A stretch of 64,000 nucleotides of DNA from Proteles cristata cristata (taxonomy: Eukaryota > Chordata > Mammalia > Carnivora > Hyaenidae): the NCBI GenBank assembly GCA_017311185.1, contig JAESUZ010000446.1, positions 248,001-312,000 of the forward strand, read 5' to 3'. Of the stretch, positions 43,127 through 54,660 are shown piece by piece (the first letter of the stretch is position 1; each line of letters begins with the position of its first letter). The translations under genes and the position numbers were made by a program. Under the pieces are notes generated by a model that saw only the letters and a list, made by a program, of their open reading frames with translations, did no database searches and was not told the DNA's origin.

Positions 43127-44200
43127 AGATGACTTCATTTCATCTTAATCACTAACTGGGAGTAATTTCACAGCTGAGGCTTTGGAGGTTTTATAAGGTC
43201 TTCCTATGCCTAGGCTTTAAGTGTACGTACATTCAATCAGCAGAAAAGAGACTAACAAGATAAGTCTGTGGCAGACACCTGCCTCTAACGATGGCACTGA
43301 TCTCAGAGGGATTTTAAACAGCTGTGCATAAACTTCAAAAGTAATTTGCAACCAAATTAGTAAACGTCACCTTCCTTTGTCACCCTCCTTCCCACTAGAC
43401 ACAGCATTTTTAAAAGAGATTAAGCATCCGCCCCTAAGCCTGCCATTTTACAAGAGTTACCAAAGATGAAGTTAGGGGGGAAAATGAAGATGGGGATTCA
43501 CAAGGCTGGGGTGGGGGATGGGAGAAGGGGGGTCCTGGGGCTTAGGAGCAGGGCGCCTCCACCAAACATCCCCGCCAGGGAAGGGGGCTATGCTGGTCAC
43601 CGTCTCTACACAAGGCTGGGTCCAAGGGGAGGGTCTAGAGAACCCAGCGCGGGGGGGTCAGGTGGGCACCTGGCCCTGGCCGGACCTGCACCTTCCCGGG
43701 GAAGCTTCACCCTTACCCTGGTTGGGAAGAGCCCGGAGCTCTCCACCCTCCCTCTGAGTCACCACCGTGTCCTTCTCAGCTTGTGCCATGGCTGAACAAC
43801 GTTTTCTTAGACAACCCCAATGGCACACTCCCGGGGTGAGGGGTGGGGGTGACGGGGAGAAGAATCTGAATCTCCTAGCCTGGCCAGACCTTTGGGCCTC
43901 TCCTCACTCATGCCTATAGGGAGTGCCCAAGTCCATGTCACACAGATAACCGGGGCTCTTGCAAATTCAATAAGATAAAGATATTTAACTCTACTTTCTT
44001 AACATGGGGCACTGAATGCCGAAATACAAAGACTAACTAGAGGTTACAGGTTTAGGCACCACACTGCGTTTCCCCAGCATCTAGCACAGAGCCCCCTCAC
44101 CCTGCCCCAGGACCTTGAAAAGAAATTTGGTTTTGTTTGGAAGTGAGGCTTGGCAGCCTTGCCCGCCGCTCTAGCAAACCCCGAGAAAACAAGTAATTCT
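43125..44200. other. Unique sequence leading into the CpG island
   Basis: GC rises from about 43480. The 109-codon frame at 43466-43795 (+) is unrecognised and may be compositional. If the minus-strand promoter at 44.6-44.9 kb is active, this is the first part of its first intron. Confidence 0.45.
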
Positions 44201-44246
44201 CCTCTGTGCACCCGTCAGCGTCGGCATCAACCATCTCTCCTTACAG

Positions 44247-44307
44247 TATCTGCCAAGGACCTAAAACTTTCCACCGCCTTCGCTCCCTCCCACCGCGGCG
44301 AGTCCAG
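44247..44307 (+). other. Exon-like segment on plus strand
   Basis: 'ccatctctccttacag' (AG at 44245-44246) precedes and CCAG|GTAAGAGG (GT at 44308) follows. The donor is near-consensus. The segment could be the end of a longer first exon that starts inside the island's left edge. Unproven. Confidence 0.25.
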
Positions 44308-44870
44308 GTAAGAGGGGAGAAAACGAGAAGAGAAGGAGCCCCCAGCCCCGGAGGCCTCCGCACGGCCAAGGTCAGCAGCGCCCTGCGCCACCTGCGCGCA
44401 AGACGCCCCGGGGGGCAAGTGGCCCAAACTTGGCTGCGCTCTCCTCCCCTGGCGGCCCGGCGGCGCCCCCTTCCCCGGATCGTCTCGGAGCGGACCCGGG
44501 CCGGCGCCCCCCACCCCGGCCCCCCGCGCGGACGCCCCTGCCCTCCGCGGGGCCGGCGTCCCAGCGCCCCGGCACCTACCTGCAGGCTGCGCGGCTGCGG
44601 TCCGGGGGTTGCTGCTCGGCGGCGGCGCGGGCACTGCCGGGGGCCCGGCGGCTGCTAGAGGGCGCTCGTCAGCGCGGGGCCCGGGCGCCCCGCCGCGCCC
44701 CTCCCCTGCGCCCGCCCTCGCCCGCGCCCCTCCCCTGCGCCGCCCGCCAGCCCCGGGGAGGTCGCGGGAGGCGTGGCCGGGGGCGCGCGCCGCACCTGCC
44801 GCCGGCCCAGCGCCGCCCGCCAACCGGAAAGCCACCCTTCCGAAGGGAAGGGTCAAGGTCATCGGTCAAC
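44270..44870. promoter_or_regulatory. CpG island, likely promoter
   Basis: About 0.6 kb of very GC-rich DNA with dense, undepleted CpG, unlike anything else in the window. Many CGCCC/GGGCG boxes (44700-44760), no TATA box. The right edge has an ETS-like CCGGAAA (44824-44830), a CCCTTC-C-GAAGGG inverted repeat (44835-44847) and TCAAGGTCA (44853-44861), a perfect extended ERR/SF-1 half-site. This layout puts the factor sites upstream of a minus-strand start. The 211-, 150- and 155-codon frames across it overlap on both strands and reflect GC content. Confidence 0.85.
44580..44720 (-). other. Candidate non-coding first exon with splice donor
   Basis: On the minus strand the island contains CCTGCAG|GTAGGT, a strong donor with the exon's last base at 44580. 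The upstream stretch, rich in CCG/GCC/CAG, has the look of a 5' untranslated first exon. The start is not resolvable; 44720 is only a guess. The gene would extend toward lower coordinates. Confidence 0.4.
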
Positions 44871-46184
44871 AGAACTTCATGGGTTTTCTCTTTTTAAACG
44901 ACAGAAGGGCCCCTCAACATGGTTCTGAAGTTCTCTTTTAAAGTTACCTACCCGAGGGGCTGTGGGTGCATTTCTGTCTGGAAGATGATCTTTTTTTTTT
45001 TTTCCCCCTACGTGGTGTGCTCTAGCTGCAATGTTATTTTATTTTGGGTCTTTATTTTTCCTTTGTGGCTTTATATATAATTTCCAAAGTTGCATTGCTT
45101 TAAAGCTTAACAGCCTTGAACTGCAGTGTAATGTCCTTACAGGTGCATGTCATTTGAAGCCTTAATACCTTGTCGGTGATGCTCCTGGTCATCTGATGAG
45201 GATGATTGGGGGTAATTTCTCAGGTTAGAAAACTCTGTATCTTGTTACCCAAACTCACAATTATGAGACACTGCATATTTAAAATATGTTTAAAATGTAC
45301 TTGCTTCAGGCTTTTGTTGCTATGTTCTAAGACCACATTGGTCTGAGAAATTTTTTTTTTTTTTTGAGAGAGAGGGAGATTTAAAAGGTGTAAACGAGCA
45401 AAGCTTTGGATTAACAGGCTTCTGATCATGAATGCATAGAGGGTCAGCTGTGAAGGATCTCTGACAAAAGCTAGTTCCAAATTTTTAATTTAAAGATGAA
45501 ACATATAGGTGCAAGCGGGTCTGGTGACTTGAGTAATTCACATTGCTGCTTTGTGGCAGGGAAGCTACATAGGGTCACTCTTTCCCCTAATCTCTATGAA
45601 CTCAGCAAAACAAACACACACTCCTTTTAAGCGTAAAGATACAATTCCTGAAAACTAGCCCCTCTCCCACACCTGTTAATGTCTAACCACATCGAACTGA
45701 TTCTCAGACCAGAATCACCCAACAGAGTGCTGCCTCTTGGAAGATTCTAGCCAGGAGGTGGGAGAGTGAATGGAATCTGAGTGCCGCTCACCACGGCATC
45801 ACAAGAGCCGGGCCCATAGTAGGCACTCCCTGCTATTTGTCACTGAAATCTGGTGGGGAAAGGTAAGTATGGCTGGGAACAAGGTGGCAGAGCTGTAAGA
45901 ATTAGCTCCAGTGAGCAGCCCAGCTTCTCTCTGCAGACTGCAGAAGAGAAACTTCTAGTTCAAAATGCCTTCCTCCTGGTTCCTCTCCAGCCATCCCTAA
46001 ACAGAGAAGAGATGGCCAACTGTCAGCGATTACAGTGCCTGCAGCAAAGCCACTCACTCCTGATTGCTGGGATTTTCACGGACCCTTTGAGAAGGGGAGT
46101 TAGGCCCATATAGAAGTTCAAGGAAAATTCATGCGTCTTTGTAATTTAGTCTATGGTCAGTGGCTTTTAAAAAGTTCCAAATAA
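44871..46184. other. Unique sequence flanking the island
   Basis: T runs at 44991-45003 and 45352-45365; an L2/MIR trace near 45800-45840 ('cccatagtaggcactccct'). No coding frame recognised. Confidence 0.45.
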
Positions 46185-46410
46185 TGATGATCATGTTCTG
46201 AGTATTTATATACAAGGCAATGCCAGGAGCACTTTTGATGCACTGTTCATGTTCTCTTTGTAAAAGTTATGGGGTAGATCTTATAGCACCCTCCTCTTTT
46301 ATTTTAGAGATGAGAATTATGAGGCTTATGAGAGCAATGCAGCTTGCTCTAAACCACACAGCTAATAAAGTAGCAGAACCAGGATTCAAACTCAGGCCAG
46401 TGTGAGTGGC
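46185..46410 (-). mobile_element. MIR SINE, nearly full length, minus
   Basis: 'aatgccaggagcacttttga', 'attttagagatgagaattat', 'aaaccacacagctaataaag' and 'accaggattcaaactcaggc' span almost the whole element. Confidence 0.8.
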
Positions 46411-48059
46411 CCCCTCAGGCACTGATGATTATTTCTCTGTTTCCTGCTTGTCTTTCCTTTGGACATCGGGACTCCAGGGACCCATGCCACTTTACTGTTC
46501 CGTAACCACACAGTCTTACAACTGGGAACCCATTAATCGAAAGACAGATTCTTCTAAAACCATGTTCATTATATATCTAAAAAGAGGTTTTTGTTTCTGT
46601 TTTGTGTTGGTTTATTTGTCTTGAATCTCTCCTAAGAGCAAAACATCTAAATCTGTTCTTGTTCTGTGTTAGGTGTTAGCGATGCCTTCACATCCTTTTG
46701 ATACCAGCGTCTTGTAAGGCCAGCCTTCTCATTCCCCAGGCCACAAGGTATTTCTGTTTTATAATCAGACATTGTCTCGTTGGTTTATAAATACGGCTAC
46801 TGCTCAGAAGTTCTCCACACCTTTGTTTCCTGGAAGAGGAAATGACATTTCCTGGAAGGGACTATGTGTGGGCGGTGAGGTTCTCATTATGTGAAACACA
46901 CTCAGACTTTGGGTTGTGTACTTCTTTCCCCCTTCAGCGTCTGCCCTAAAGTTTCCTGGAATGATGCTTAGTACAGACTGTGGGGTGGCTTCTCCTTCGC
47001 CGGAAAAGGTACAATCCCTGCTTTGGATCCAGAGCGAAAAAATAAATGACATCAAGAATCCTATCTCTGGAGAGATCCCATTCCATCTTCCTCCAACTTG
47101 GCATTTGTGAAAGGGAGGCTGAGACATCACCTGGCTTTTCCTTCGGACCTGGCTGGCGATGATCTTCTATCTCCTCTTGCACCCTTCTGTGAGGTTGACC
47201 TTCTGTAACGGATTTAGGATAGAAACTAAAGAGACAATGTCCTTATTATGAGCCTCAATTCAGAGAAAGAAGGTGTTTGGGGTAGAGAAGTGGGACATGA
47301 CAAACACAGGCAATTTGAACAAAGGACTATTTAACAAGGACACTTCTGTCTCTGCAGAGAGTCACTACTCAGAGGAAACCAGTTTGGACAATTTCAAGAG
47401 GAGGTTGGCTACCCAGCTGTCGCTTTGCCGAAGGCCTGACAGAGGATGGTTTTAAAGTGGTCCTGCCTGGATCTTCAGAAGAAACAGCACGGTATTATTT
47501 GGTTTTTCCCGGACCAAAGGCCTGAGAAAGGCCTTTACACTAGTTGAGTTTAGTGTAAATTTATTCAGAAAATGTCAATGTTATTGTAGGAGCCGTAGGT
47601 GAAAGTGACAGGGGTGCAGATGAAAAACAGGTGTTTTAAATTCACTGCTTGGACAAGGGAAAGGGAGATTTTTTTCCCTATTCAGTCTAACTTTATGCAT
47701 TCAGACAGGAAAAAAGGTAATTAGATGTTAGGGATTGTTTTTGCATGAAAACTGTAAACGCTGAAGCCAAAATTGGGTCTCCCCTTGGGGAGTAAATAAA
47801 CCTAGATTTCTCATTTCTATTGATAATAAGATTGATACCAACTCTTCCAAACCAGGAGGGGGATGGTCAATACAGATTTTATCCTGAGGTTAAAAAGTAG
47901 CGAGGTTCACAATGTGGTATTTTTTAAAGGCCCATTGGTGTTATGTATGTTTAGTGATGTGAAGCTAATTTTAAAATCTTAGACAAGGTATGGGAGTAGG
48001 TGTTATGTCTTCACTTAAGAAAGAGACGATGAGTAGACCCAATTTTAAGTAGCTAATAT
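46411..48059. other. Unique sequence, no gene seen
   Basis: A 108-codon minus frame (46804-47130) and a 78-codon one (46946-47182) overlap. No motifs recognised. Confidence 0.45.
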
Positions 48060-48260
48060 TTTTTGTACATTATGACATGTGCCAGGGTGTGGTGTTCAAT
48101 ACTTTAATTATTTCATTTGACTGTGACCATGAGTCTTCTGAGATGGGGAATATCATCTTCATTTTATAGATGTGACCACTGAGTCTTAAGAGAGCAAACA
48201 AATGACTTGTCAAGCTCACTGAGGCACAGAGTAGTTGGGCTTGCCCTCTAGTTTGTCCAC
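48060..48260 (-). mobile_element. MIR SINE, minus orientation
   Basis: 'acatgtgccagggtgtggtg', 'tcattttatagatgtgacca' and 'gacttgtcaagctcactgag' in order. Confidence 0.65.
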
Positions 48261-49355
48261 CCCAAATTCATGACTTCTGCCATTATATACACAGAAACAA
48301 GAGCTGAAATTTATAGCCTGACTCTTAAAACAGTAAAGTTATTGTGTATGTTATGGATTATATATGTGTATTTACAGATATCCCAATTAACAAGGTATTC
48401 TAAGAAGAGTTAACGGATGTATACCTTGCCAATTTATAAATTATAATGTATCAAAATGACCACTTTACCAATAAAGCTAAATGTAATCTTTGATGCTGTA
48501 GAACATTTAGAGGTCATTTTTTCAACTACTATTACATTATGAACTATTAAGAATGAACTTAAGCATGATCATGTTTCCTCTCCATCACCCCAACCCCATT
48601 TTTTTAAAGGTAGGAGAGTTATAAAAACACAACATTATTGCCTTGTTTTATTTGTGGCTTCTGAAATCCTATAGCACTGATTTTTTTTTTTTTTTAAGTC
48701 CTCATGGACAACAAAGAGACTCTAATTGTAACATAAGTATCTGAGTCAGGTAGTGAAAACATTTTCAGTGTTGTTTTAGCATAGATACAAGTTAACAAAA
48801 GAAACTTTTTTGTAAGGTCAAGGTTAAAATTGGGGAGGATGGAAAAGTCCAGTGTTTCTAAGGACCCACAGATCCAGTCCCGGATTTGGTGAATCCAAAG
48901 ATATGAGTATAATGGGTATGACCCAAATGCATATACAATTTTGTCTGAAACGAAAGAGGTATTTCTTAGAGTCATCTTTATAGGCCCCCTTTTAATTACT
49001 CTCTTCCACTGAAAAACAGAAGCAACCTGGAAGTCCAAAAGATTGTACATTTGATGAGAAATTCTCCCATGAAGCAATACTAAATCTGAGGATTAATCTG
49101 TGAATCCCAGAGGAAAAAATCAACAGGAAGCCTTCTGTTGTATTGATTAATTTGATTATTATAATTCTACAGTTTGACCTAATGCAATTGCCTAGGATTT
49201 GACCATCTATCAGTGAAGGCACATTATTTTAGAGTAAGCCATTTTATTCTCTCAATCTCTTTTTTTGAGAAAGCAAATACCACACCTGTCCCTCACTACT
49301 CCCTTCTCCAATCCATACCCCCAAACACACACCATTTATGGTTTTATTTGACATG

Positions 49356-49357
<2 letters not shown>
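48261..49357. other. Unique AT-rich sequence with a 127-codon minus frame
   Basis: The frame 48694-49077 (-) and a 76-codon one at 48992-49222 (-) have no recognisable domain. In AT-rich DNA a 127-codon frame is slightly longer than expected. No splice-bounded structure seen. Confidence 0.35.

Positions 49358-49402
<45 letters not shown>
49358..49402. repeat. CA dinucleotide microsatellite
   Basis: About 22 uninterrupted CA units, the longest in the window. Confidence 0.97.
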
Positions 49403-49404
<2 letters not shown>

Positions 49405-50033
49405 AGAATTTATGTTAGACTACATAAGCTTCTTCCAGCTTTAAAATTCTGAAAATAAATGCCAATTAAAAGAAAGTTCTAATTGTCAGTGATGGGGAAT
49501 GTAATACCATTTGCTTCTAGTACTCATTGCTATTTAAATATATTCATTGGTATAGAAAATTCAAATACTCTCAAGGAAGTCATCCGCGGAGAGCACAGGA
49601 AACACAGAAAATCATTGCTTTCTTCTTTGTGTACAGCTTTCCTGCCAACAGCACAGTCTCAACTATTTGCTTTGAAGTACAAATTTTGTGGAACAAAATA
49701 TAAGTAATTTTTTTCTCAGCAGTCAGAACAGTGGGCTAATGAGACTAAATTGACCATATTTGGCCATTGTGTGAGTCACTTCGATGTGCTCCAGTGCCTG
49801 GTCACACTTCATCCCACAGCTCAAGCATCTCACCCCCAAAATGTTTGTCGTTAGCTCCAAATGGCAACCCTTGGTTATTTCTTTAAACTTATATTGGCTC
49901 ATAAAGTTGTAAGTAGATCCAAGCTGACATTTTCTTTTCTTCTTCTTCCTCCTCCTCCTCTTCTTCTCTGCTTGTTACTCTGCAGAGTCAGCACACAAAA
50001 GAAGTAACACTACTTTTGGGGTTTAGCATATCT
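49403..50033. other. Unique sequence with a TTC/TCC run
   Basis: Pyrimidine triplet run at 49933-49968 (ttc, tcc, ttc). Otherwise nothing recognised. Confidence 0.5.
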
Positions 50034-50047
50034 TTTGGATAATAGAC

Positions 50048-50245
50048 TTTTTTCCTGAGTTTATTTATTCATTTTGACATAGAGATAGAGTGAGTGGGGG
50101 GAGGGGGAGAGAGAGAATTGCAAGCAGGCTTCATGGCATCAGTGCAGAACCAGACATGGGGCTTGACCTCACCAACTGGGAGATCATGACCTGAGCTGAA
50201 ATCAAGAGAGTTGGAGGCTTAACTGACTGAGACACTGAGGCGCCC
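50048..50245 (-). mobile_element. CAN SINE, diverged
   Basis: Reversed copy with a mutated head ('gagacactgaggcgccc'). Decayed duplication tttggataatagac (50034-50047) and tttggaaaatagat (50246-50259). Confidence 0.9.
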
Positions 50246-50282
50246 TTTGGAAAATAGATGCTTAATCTCAGTTTTATACATT

Positions 50283-50283
<1 letters not shown>

Positions 50284-50320
<37 letters not shown>
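50284..50320. repeat. AC dinucleotide microsatellite
   Basis: About 18 AC units, less than 1 kb from the CA run at 49358. Confidence 0.97.
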
Positions 50321-50323
<3 letters not shown>

Positions 50324-50469
50324 CCAGTACTTAAACAAATGTATTCTGATGATTAAAAAAAATCTCTGTAATATTTAAATAATTTTTAAGTAATCCTATC
50401 AATAGCTTTTATTTGTACATTTATGCAATATTTAAAATAATGGAAAGCTAATGTTTTCACACCTCTTAT

Positions 50470-50605
50470 TTGAACTTGATGGAGATACAATGAAGGATCA
50501 AAGCTATACATCATTGCATAATAGAATCACTGTTGCGCTCCCAACCTAATGTATCATTCATTGTATGTCAACTATACTTCAATAATAAATTGTTTTTAAA
50601 AAATC
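50470..50605 (+). mobile_element. L1 3'-end fragment
   Basis: 'aatgtatcattcattgtatg', 'tcaactatacttcaataata' and 'aattgtttttaaaaaat' resemble an L1 tail with its A-rich end. Confidence 0.5.
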
Positions 50606-50849
50606 AAAGACGTGTGTTACCTCAGATTAGAAGATGTGTTTATTTTTCTAAATAGATCACAAATATCATACATTCTTTCAAAAACTCCATCCTATGTTTG
50701 TTGTAGTAAAAGGGGAGATATTTATGTGACATCCTGCAGATTTCATAGGAAGAAGTGAGCAGATAAAACCTCTAAAGTGCTTTGATTCCCGGAAAACCTT
50801 AAGAAGAGAATGCCATACTTTGAATGGTTGACTGCCTAAAGTGTTTGTA

Positions 50850-51030
50850 TCATGGTGTTTTACATATATAGCTTGTTAAACCGCTATAACAATCTCATAA
50901 CATGGGTGTTATACACACTTTACAGATGAGAACATTGGGGTTCAGAGAAGGTAAGTTACTTATACAGCATCGCACAGCAAATGAGGGAAAGCCATGATCA
51001 GAACCCAGGTGAGGCTCATTTGGACCTCAC
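50850..51030 (-). mobile_element. MIR SINE, minus orientation
   Basis: 'actttacagatgagaacatt', 'ggggttcagagaaggtaagt' and 'gatcagaacccaggtgagg' are the reversed core. Confidence 0.75.
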
Positions 51031-52406
51031 TAACCTGTGTCTAGAGAATTCTGGCCAGCATCTACCAAGGCTAAAAATGAGGGTTATATTCTACAAGCAG
51101 ATTTTGGAAAATAGTGTTTGATAGTTTTCCTACGATAAAAGCTACACATTTACTTATACGCACACATACACATCTAGAAATTAGGGGAAAGCAAAATGAG
51201 AAGAAAGAATATTTGTAATTCCCAAGCCCAAGGCAATGAACATTTTGGTGCATTTTCTTACTGTCTTTTAACTACGTGTAATTTGGGGAAATTATTTTTA
51301 AAATAGCTTTTACATGTTGCTTGATTACAAAGTAGTGAATATCCATCATAGAACATTTGAAAAATAGAAACATCTGTTTAATAGAAATATTGAATCCCTT
51401 CTAATCTCTAAATATAAAGATAACTTCCTTCTTTGGTGTCTTGGCCTCACCGTGGTTGAGGGCACACATCTTGAGACAGAAGCTGAAGCTCCCTACCTCG
51501 TGCATGTGTAGCTGAACAGCCACAATCCATTTGTTAATTGTTTGCTTGACTTTCACTTGATTTGTGGCTGTTTTGTCAAGGAATTACAAATATGTTTTCT
51601 AGGCAGATGATTGAAATTCTCTGGTTCTAAATAGGACCAGCTACTTTGCTTTTTGCTAAATGACAAAAATTATGCCCCCCACCTCCCAAAATACCTTGAA
51701 GAATGAATAACGCTACTGTTTAAATCTGCCCTTATAATTCCACAGAATGGCTTTTTCCTTCTTCCTCAAATGTAACTTGGTTTAAGCAGTATCCTCTTCA
51801 GGGTGAAAAAGCCCCCACCAGCTCCCTGTTTACCAATCGGATCATGCACTTTTAACTAGAGGGCAAAGCTTTTGGTCAGGTAAAAGCATCTGGTCCTGCT
51901 TGCCAGAGTGAGGCAATATGTTCAGGTGTTATGTAAATCCAGGAGGGCTGCGGAAATGTAGATTAGTTCTACACTAAGAAAGTTTGTCTCCAGGCAAAAG
52001 ACAGGAACGTAGGTGCCTGAGAACCTTCGTGCTTTGTGACCTGACCATCCAAGGGAACTTAAAAAGACTTAAAAACTTAAGAACTTAAAAAGGCTGGGCG
52101 TAACACAGCAAGGTGCAGCAAATTCTAGCCATTACAGGGTCTAACCCAGCATCCGCGCTTCCTAGGAACGCAGGTAAAAACCTCACTAAAGAAACCAAAG
52201 AAGAAATCATGTTCTTGAGGTTATTATGACCTTTTGCGCATTCCACAGAGTGTTGAAGAACATAAAAGAATTAAACTATTGATGTGTATGTGTTTTTCCA
52301 AATCTCTCTATGTTTACTTACTTGTTGCAGATTCACACCGTCTCTTTTCCTTACTATTTCATTTGGGCAGAATGGAGACCTCTTCCATGGTCTAAACCTA
52401 AAGTCT
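51031..52406. other. Unique sequence, no gene seen
   Basis: No repeat or coding signal. A short triplicated word 'ctta(a)aaa' lies at 52060-52090. Confidence 0.5.
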
Positions 52407-52612
52407 GGGGCGCCTGGGTGGCTCAGTCGGTTAAGTGTCTGACTTTGGCTCAGGTCATGATCCCACAGTCTGTGGGTTTGAGCCCCACGTTGGGCTCTGT
52501 GCTGACAGCTCAGAGCCTGGGGCCTGCCTCTAGTTCTGGGTCTCCCTCTCTCTGCTCCTCCCCTGCTCGCTCTCTGTCTCTCAAAATAAGGACAAAAAAT
52601 TAAAAAAAAAAT
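52407..52612 (+). mobile_element. CAN SINE, full length
   Basis: Head 'ggggcgcctgggtggctcag' intact. The CT-rich part is short and the A-rich tail interrupted. Confidence 0.93.
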
Positions 52613-52799
52613 AAATTTAAGTTCTTCCTTTTATTTCTTAGCTAGAAAAGAAAATTCCAGGAATTCCATGATTTTGTGACTCCCCAGATATAGTGAGTCC
52701 ATTATGTACATTATAGGGAGGATATGGAGAAAGTGGAATTCTCATGCAGATTTGGGCCACTTGGGGAAACTGGGGGTATCTACTAAAGCTGATATATGC

Positions 52800-53340
52800 A
52801 CAGCCAGTGACCCAGGCTTTCCGTGCGCACACCGCCTACAGAAATGTACACACACATGCACTCAAGGATGTGTGCAATGTATTCGTTGCAGTACTATTCA
52901 TAATCGCCTCACACTGGAAACAGCACAAGCATCCATCAACTGTAGAATGCATGACTGAACCGTGGCGTGGCAATCACGGGGCAGAGGCAGCAATGAAAAT
53001 TAACAAACCACTGCCACAGCATGAACAAATCTCGTAACTGTCATATTGAGTGAAAGAAGCGGGTCTAAAATATATGTACTACATGATTTCCTTTACATCA
53101 AGTTCAAAAATGGGTCAAATAAATTGATGCTATGAGAAGTCAGGGTAGTAGTTATTACGTTTGGGGAGGTGGGTGGTGTGGTGTCTGGGAAGGGAGATTA
53201 GGATGACTTCGGCTATGTTGGTGCCTTTTAATCACTTGATTTAGGAAGTGGTAACACAAATATGTCCACTCTGTAAGAGTCCATCTAGCTGTATATTTTG
53301 GCTTCTGTATTTTTCTCTATGTATCACCTCCAATAAAAAG
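52800..53340 (+). mobile_element. Old L1 (L1M) 3' end
   Basis: 'gcagtactattcataatcgc', 'catccatcaactgtagaatg', 'gtcatattgagtgaaagaag', and a tail ending 'tgtatcacctccaataaaaa'. Confidence 0.8.
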
Positions 53341-53629
53341 GTTATGGAAGAGACACAATAACAAGTGTTGGCAACAATGTGGAGGAAAGGAAAGGACCCT
53401 TGTGCACTGTTGGTGGAATGTGAGTTGGTGCAGCCACTTTGGAAAACAGCATGGAGGTTCCTCAAAACATTACGATTTAGCAATTTCATCTCTGGGTATT
53501 TATCCAAAGAAAATGAAAACATTCTTTCAAAAAGATACATGTACCCCCATGTCTGCTGCAGGAGTATTTTCAATAGGCAACATATGGAAGCACCGTAAGT
53601 ATCCATCCATGGATGAATGGATGAAGAAA

Positions 53630-53673
<44 letters not shown>

Positions 53674-53925
53674 ATATTATTTGCCGTTAAAAAGAAGAAT
53701 AAAAGCTTGCCATTTGCAACAACATGGATAGATCTCAAGGGTCTTAGTGAAAGAAATCAGACAGAAAGACAAATTACTATATGATCTCTCTTATATAGGG
53801 AGTCTAAAACAAACAAATGAATACCTAAGCTCACAGATACAGAGAACAGATTCATGGTTACCAGAGGTGGGAGAAGGAAGTAGTAGAAATGGGTGGATTG
53901 TTTTTTGTTTTATGTTTTGGTTTAA
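53341..53925 (+). mobile_element. Second old L1 (L1M), ORF2 end, with internal AC repeat
   Basis: 'acaataacaagtgttggcaa', 'gtgcactgttggtggaatgt', 'gtgcagccactttggaaaac', 'tttatccaaagaaaatgaaa', 'caacatggatagatctcaag'. ORF2 pieces in frames at 53365-53598 and 53402-53731 (YPHVCCRSIFNRQHME; LHCWWNVSWCSHFGKQHGG) confirm identity. It directly follows another L1 3' end in the same orientation. Confidence 0.88.
53632..53671. repeat. AC microsatellite inside L1
   Basis: About 20 AC units interrupt the L1 ORF2 where the family has a short 'ata(c)aca' stretch next to 'gaatattattt'. Confidence 0.97.
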
Positions 53926-53942
53926 ATCAGTTGAATTTTCTA

Positions 53943-54376
53943 GGGGCACCTGGGTGGCTCAGTCAGTTAAGCATCTGACTTCAGCTCAGATCATAATCTC
54001 AAGGTTCATGGTTTTGAGCCTCGCATCTTGCTCTGTGCTAACAGCACAGAGCCTGGAACCTGCTTTGGATTCTGTGTCTCCTTCTCTCTCTGCCCCTCCT
54101 GCACTTGTGCTCTGTCTCTCTCTGTCTCTTAAAAATAAATAAATGTAGGGGTGCCTGGGTGGTTCAGCTGGTTAAGCATTCGACTTCAGCTCAGGTCATG
54201 ATCTCACGGTTCGTGGGTTGGAGCCCTGCGTTGGGCTCTGTGCTGACAGCTCAGAGCCTGGAGATTGTTTCAGATTCTGTGTCTCCCTCACTTTGTGACC
54301 CTTCCCTGCTCACGCTGTCTCCCTCTCTCTCAGAAATAAATAAAACATTTAAAAATTTTTTCAAATAAATAAATGT
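53943..54376 (+). mobile_element. CAN SINE split by a second SINE in its tail
   Basis: Outer copy 53943-54147 plus tail 54362-54376. Its target duplication aatca[g/a]ttgaattttcta lies at 53925-53942 and 54378-54395, outside both SINEs, proving that the outer copy came first. Confidence 0.95.
54148..54361 (+). mobile_element. CAN SINE nested in another SINE's A-rich tail
   Basis: Its duplication aaataaataaatgta (54133-54147 and 54363-54377) is made of the older SINE's tail. Same orientation as its host. Confidence 0.95.
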
Positions 54377-54535
54377 AAATCAATTGAATTTTCTAAAAAA
54401 AGCTATTTGAAATGGAATGCAATATTATCATATTCATAAAGCCCTTTCTGTTTTGCCAGAAACAAGGTTGGCATCTCAGGTAATGGAGAGTTAATTAATT
54501 CAGTGAGTGCAGAGAGTGAGTGTAGATGTATTAAT

Positions 54536-54660
54536 TCTTTCCCCTCCTCTGTCTCTTTCTATTTCTCCCTCTTTCTCTGTTTCTATCTCCCTGCCTCTGT
54601 CTCTATTTCTTGCTGTTTCTCTGTTTTTTTTTTCTGTCTGTATCTTCCTCTCTCTTTGTG
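54536..54660. repeat. Pyrimidine-rich low-complexity tract
   Basis: Over 100 bp almost wholly C and T on the plus strand, made of loose TCTCTTTC-like words. The 65-codon Phe/Leu/Ser-rich frame here is an artefact. Confidence 0.85.

Noticed and set aside
44227..44862. 211-codon minus ORF across the CpG island
   Set aside because: Pro/Ala/Gly/Arg-rich, and overlapped by 150- and 155-codon frames on the other strand. GC content alone predicts such frames.
45352..45385. SINE tail remnant (T run then gagagagaggga)
   Set aside because: Too short and low in complexity, with no head or linker beyond it.
48694..49077. 127-codon minus ORF as an old retroviral or host gene
   Set aside because: No motif recognised and no supporting neighbour; AT-rich DNA can give this.
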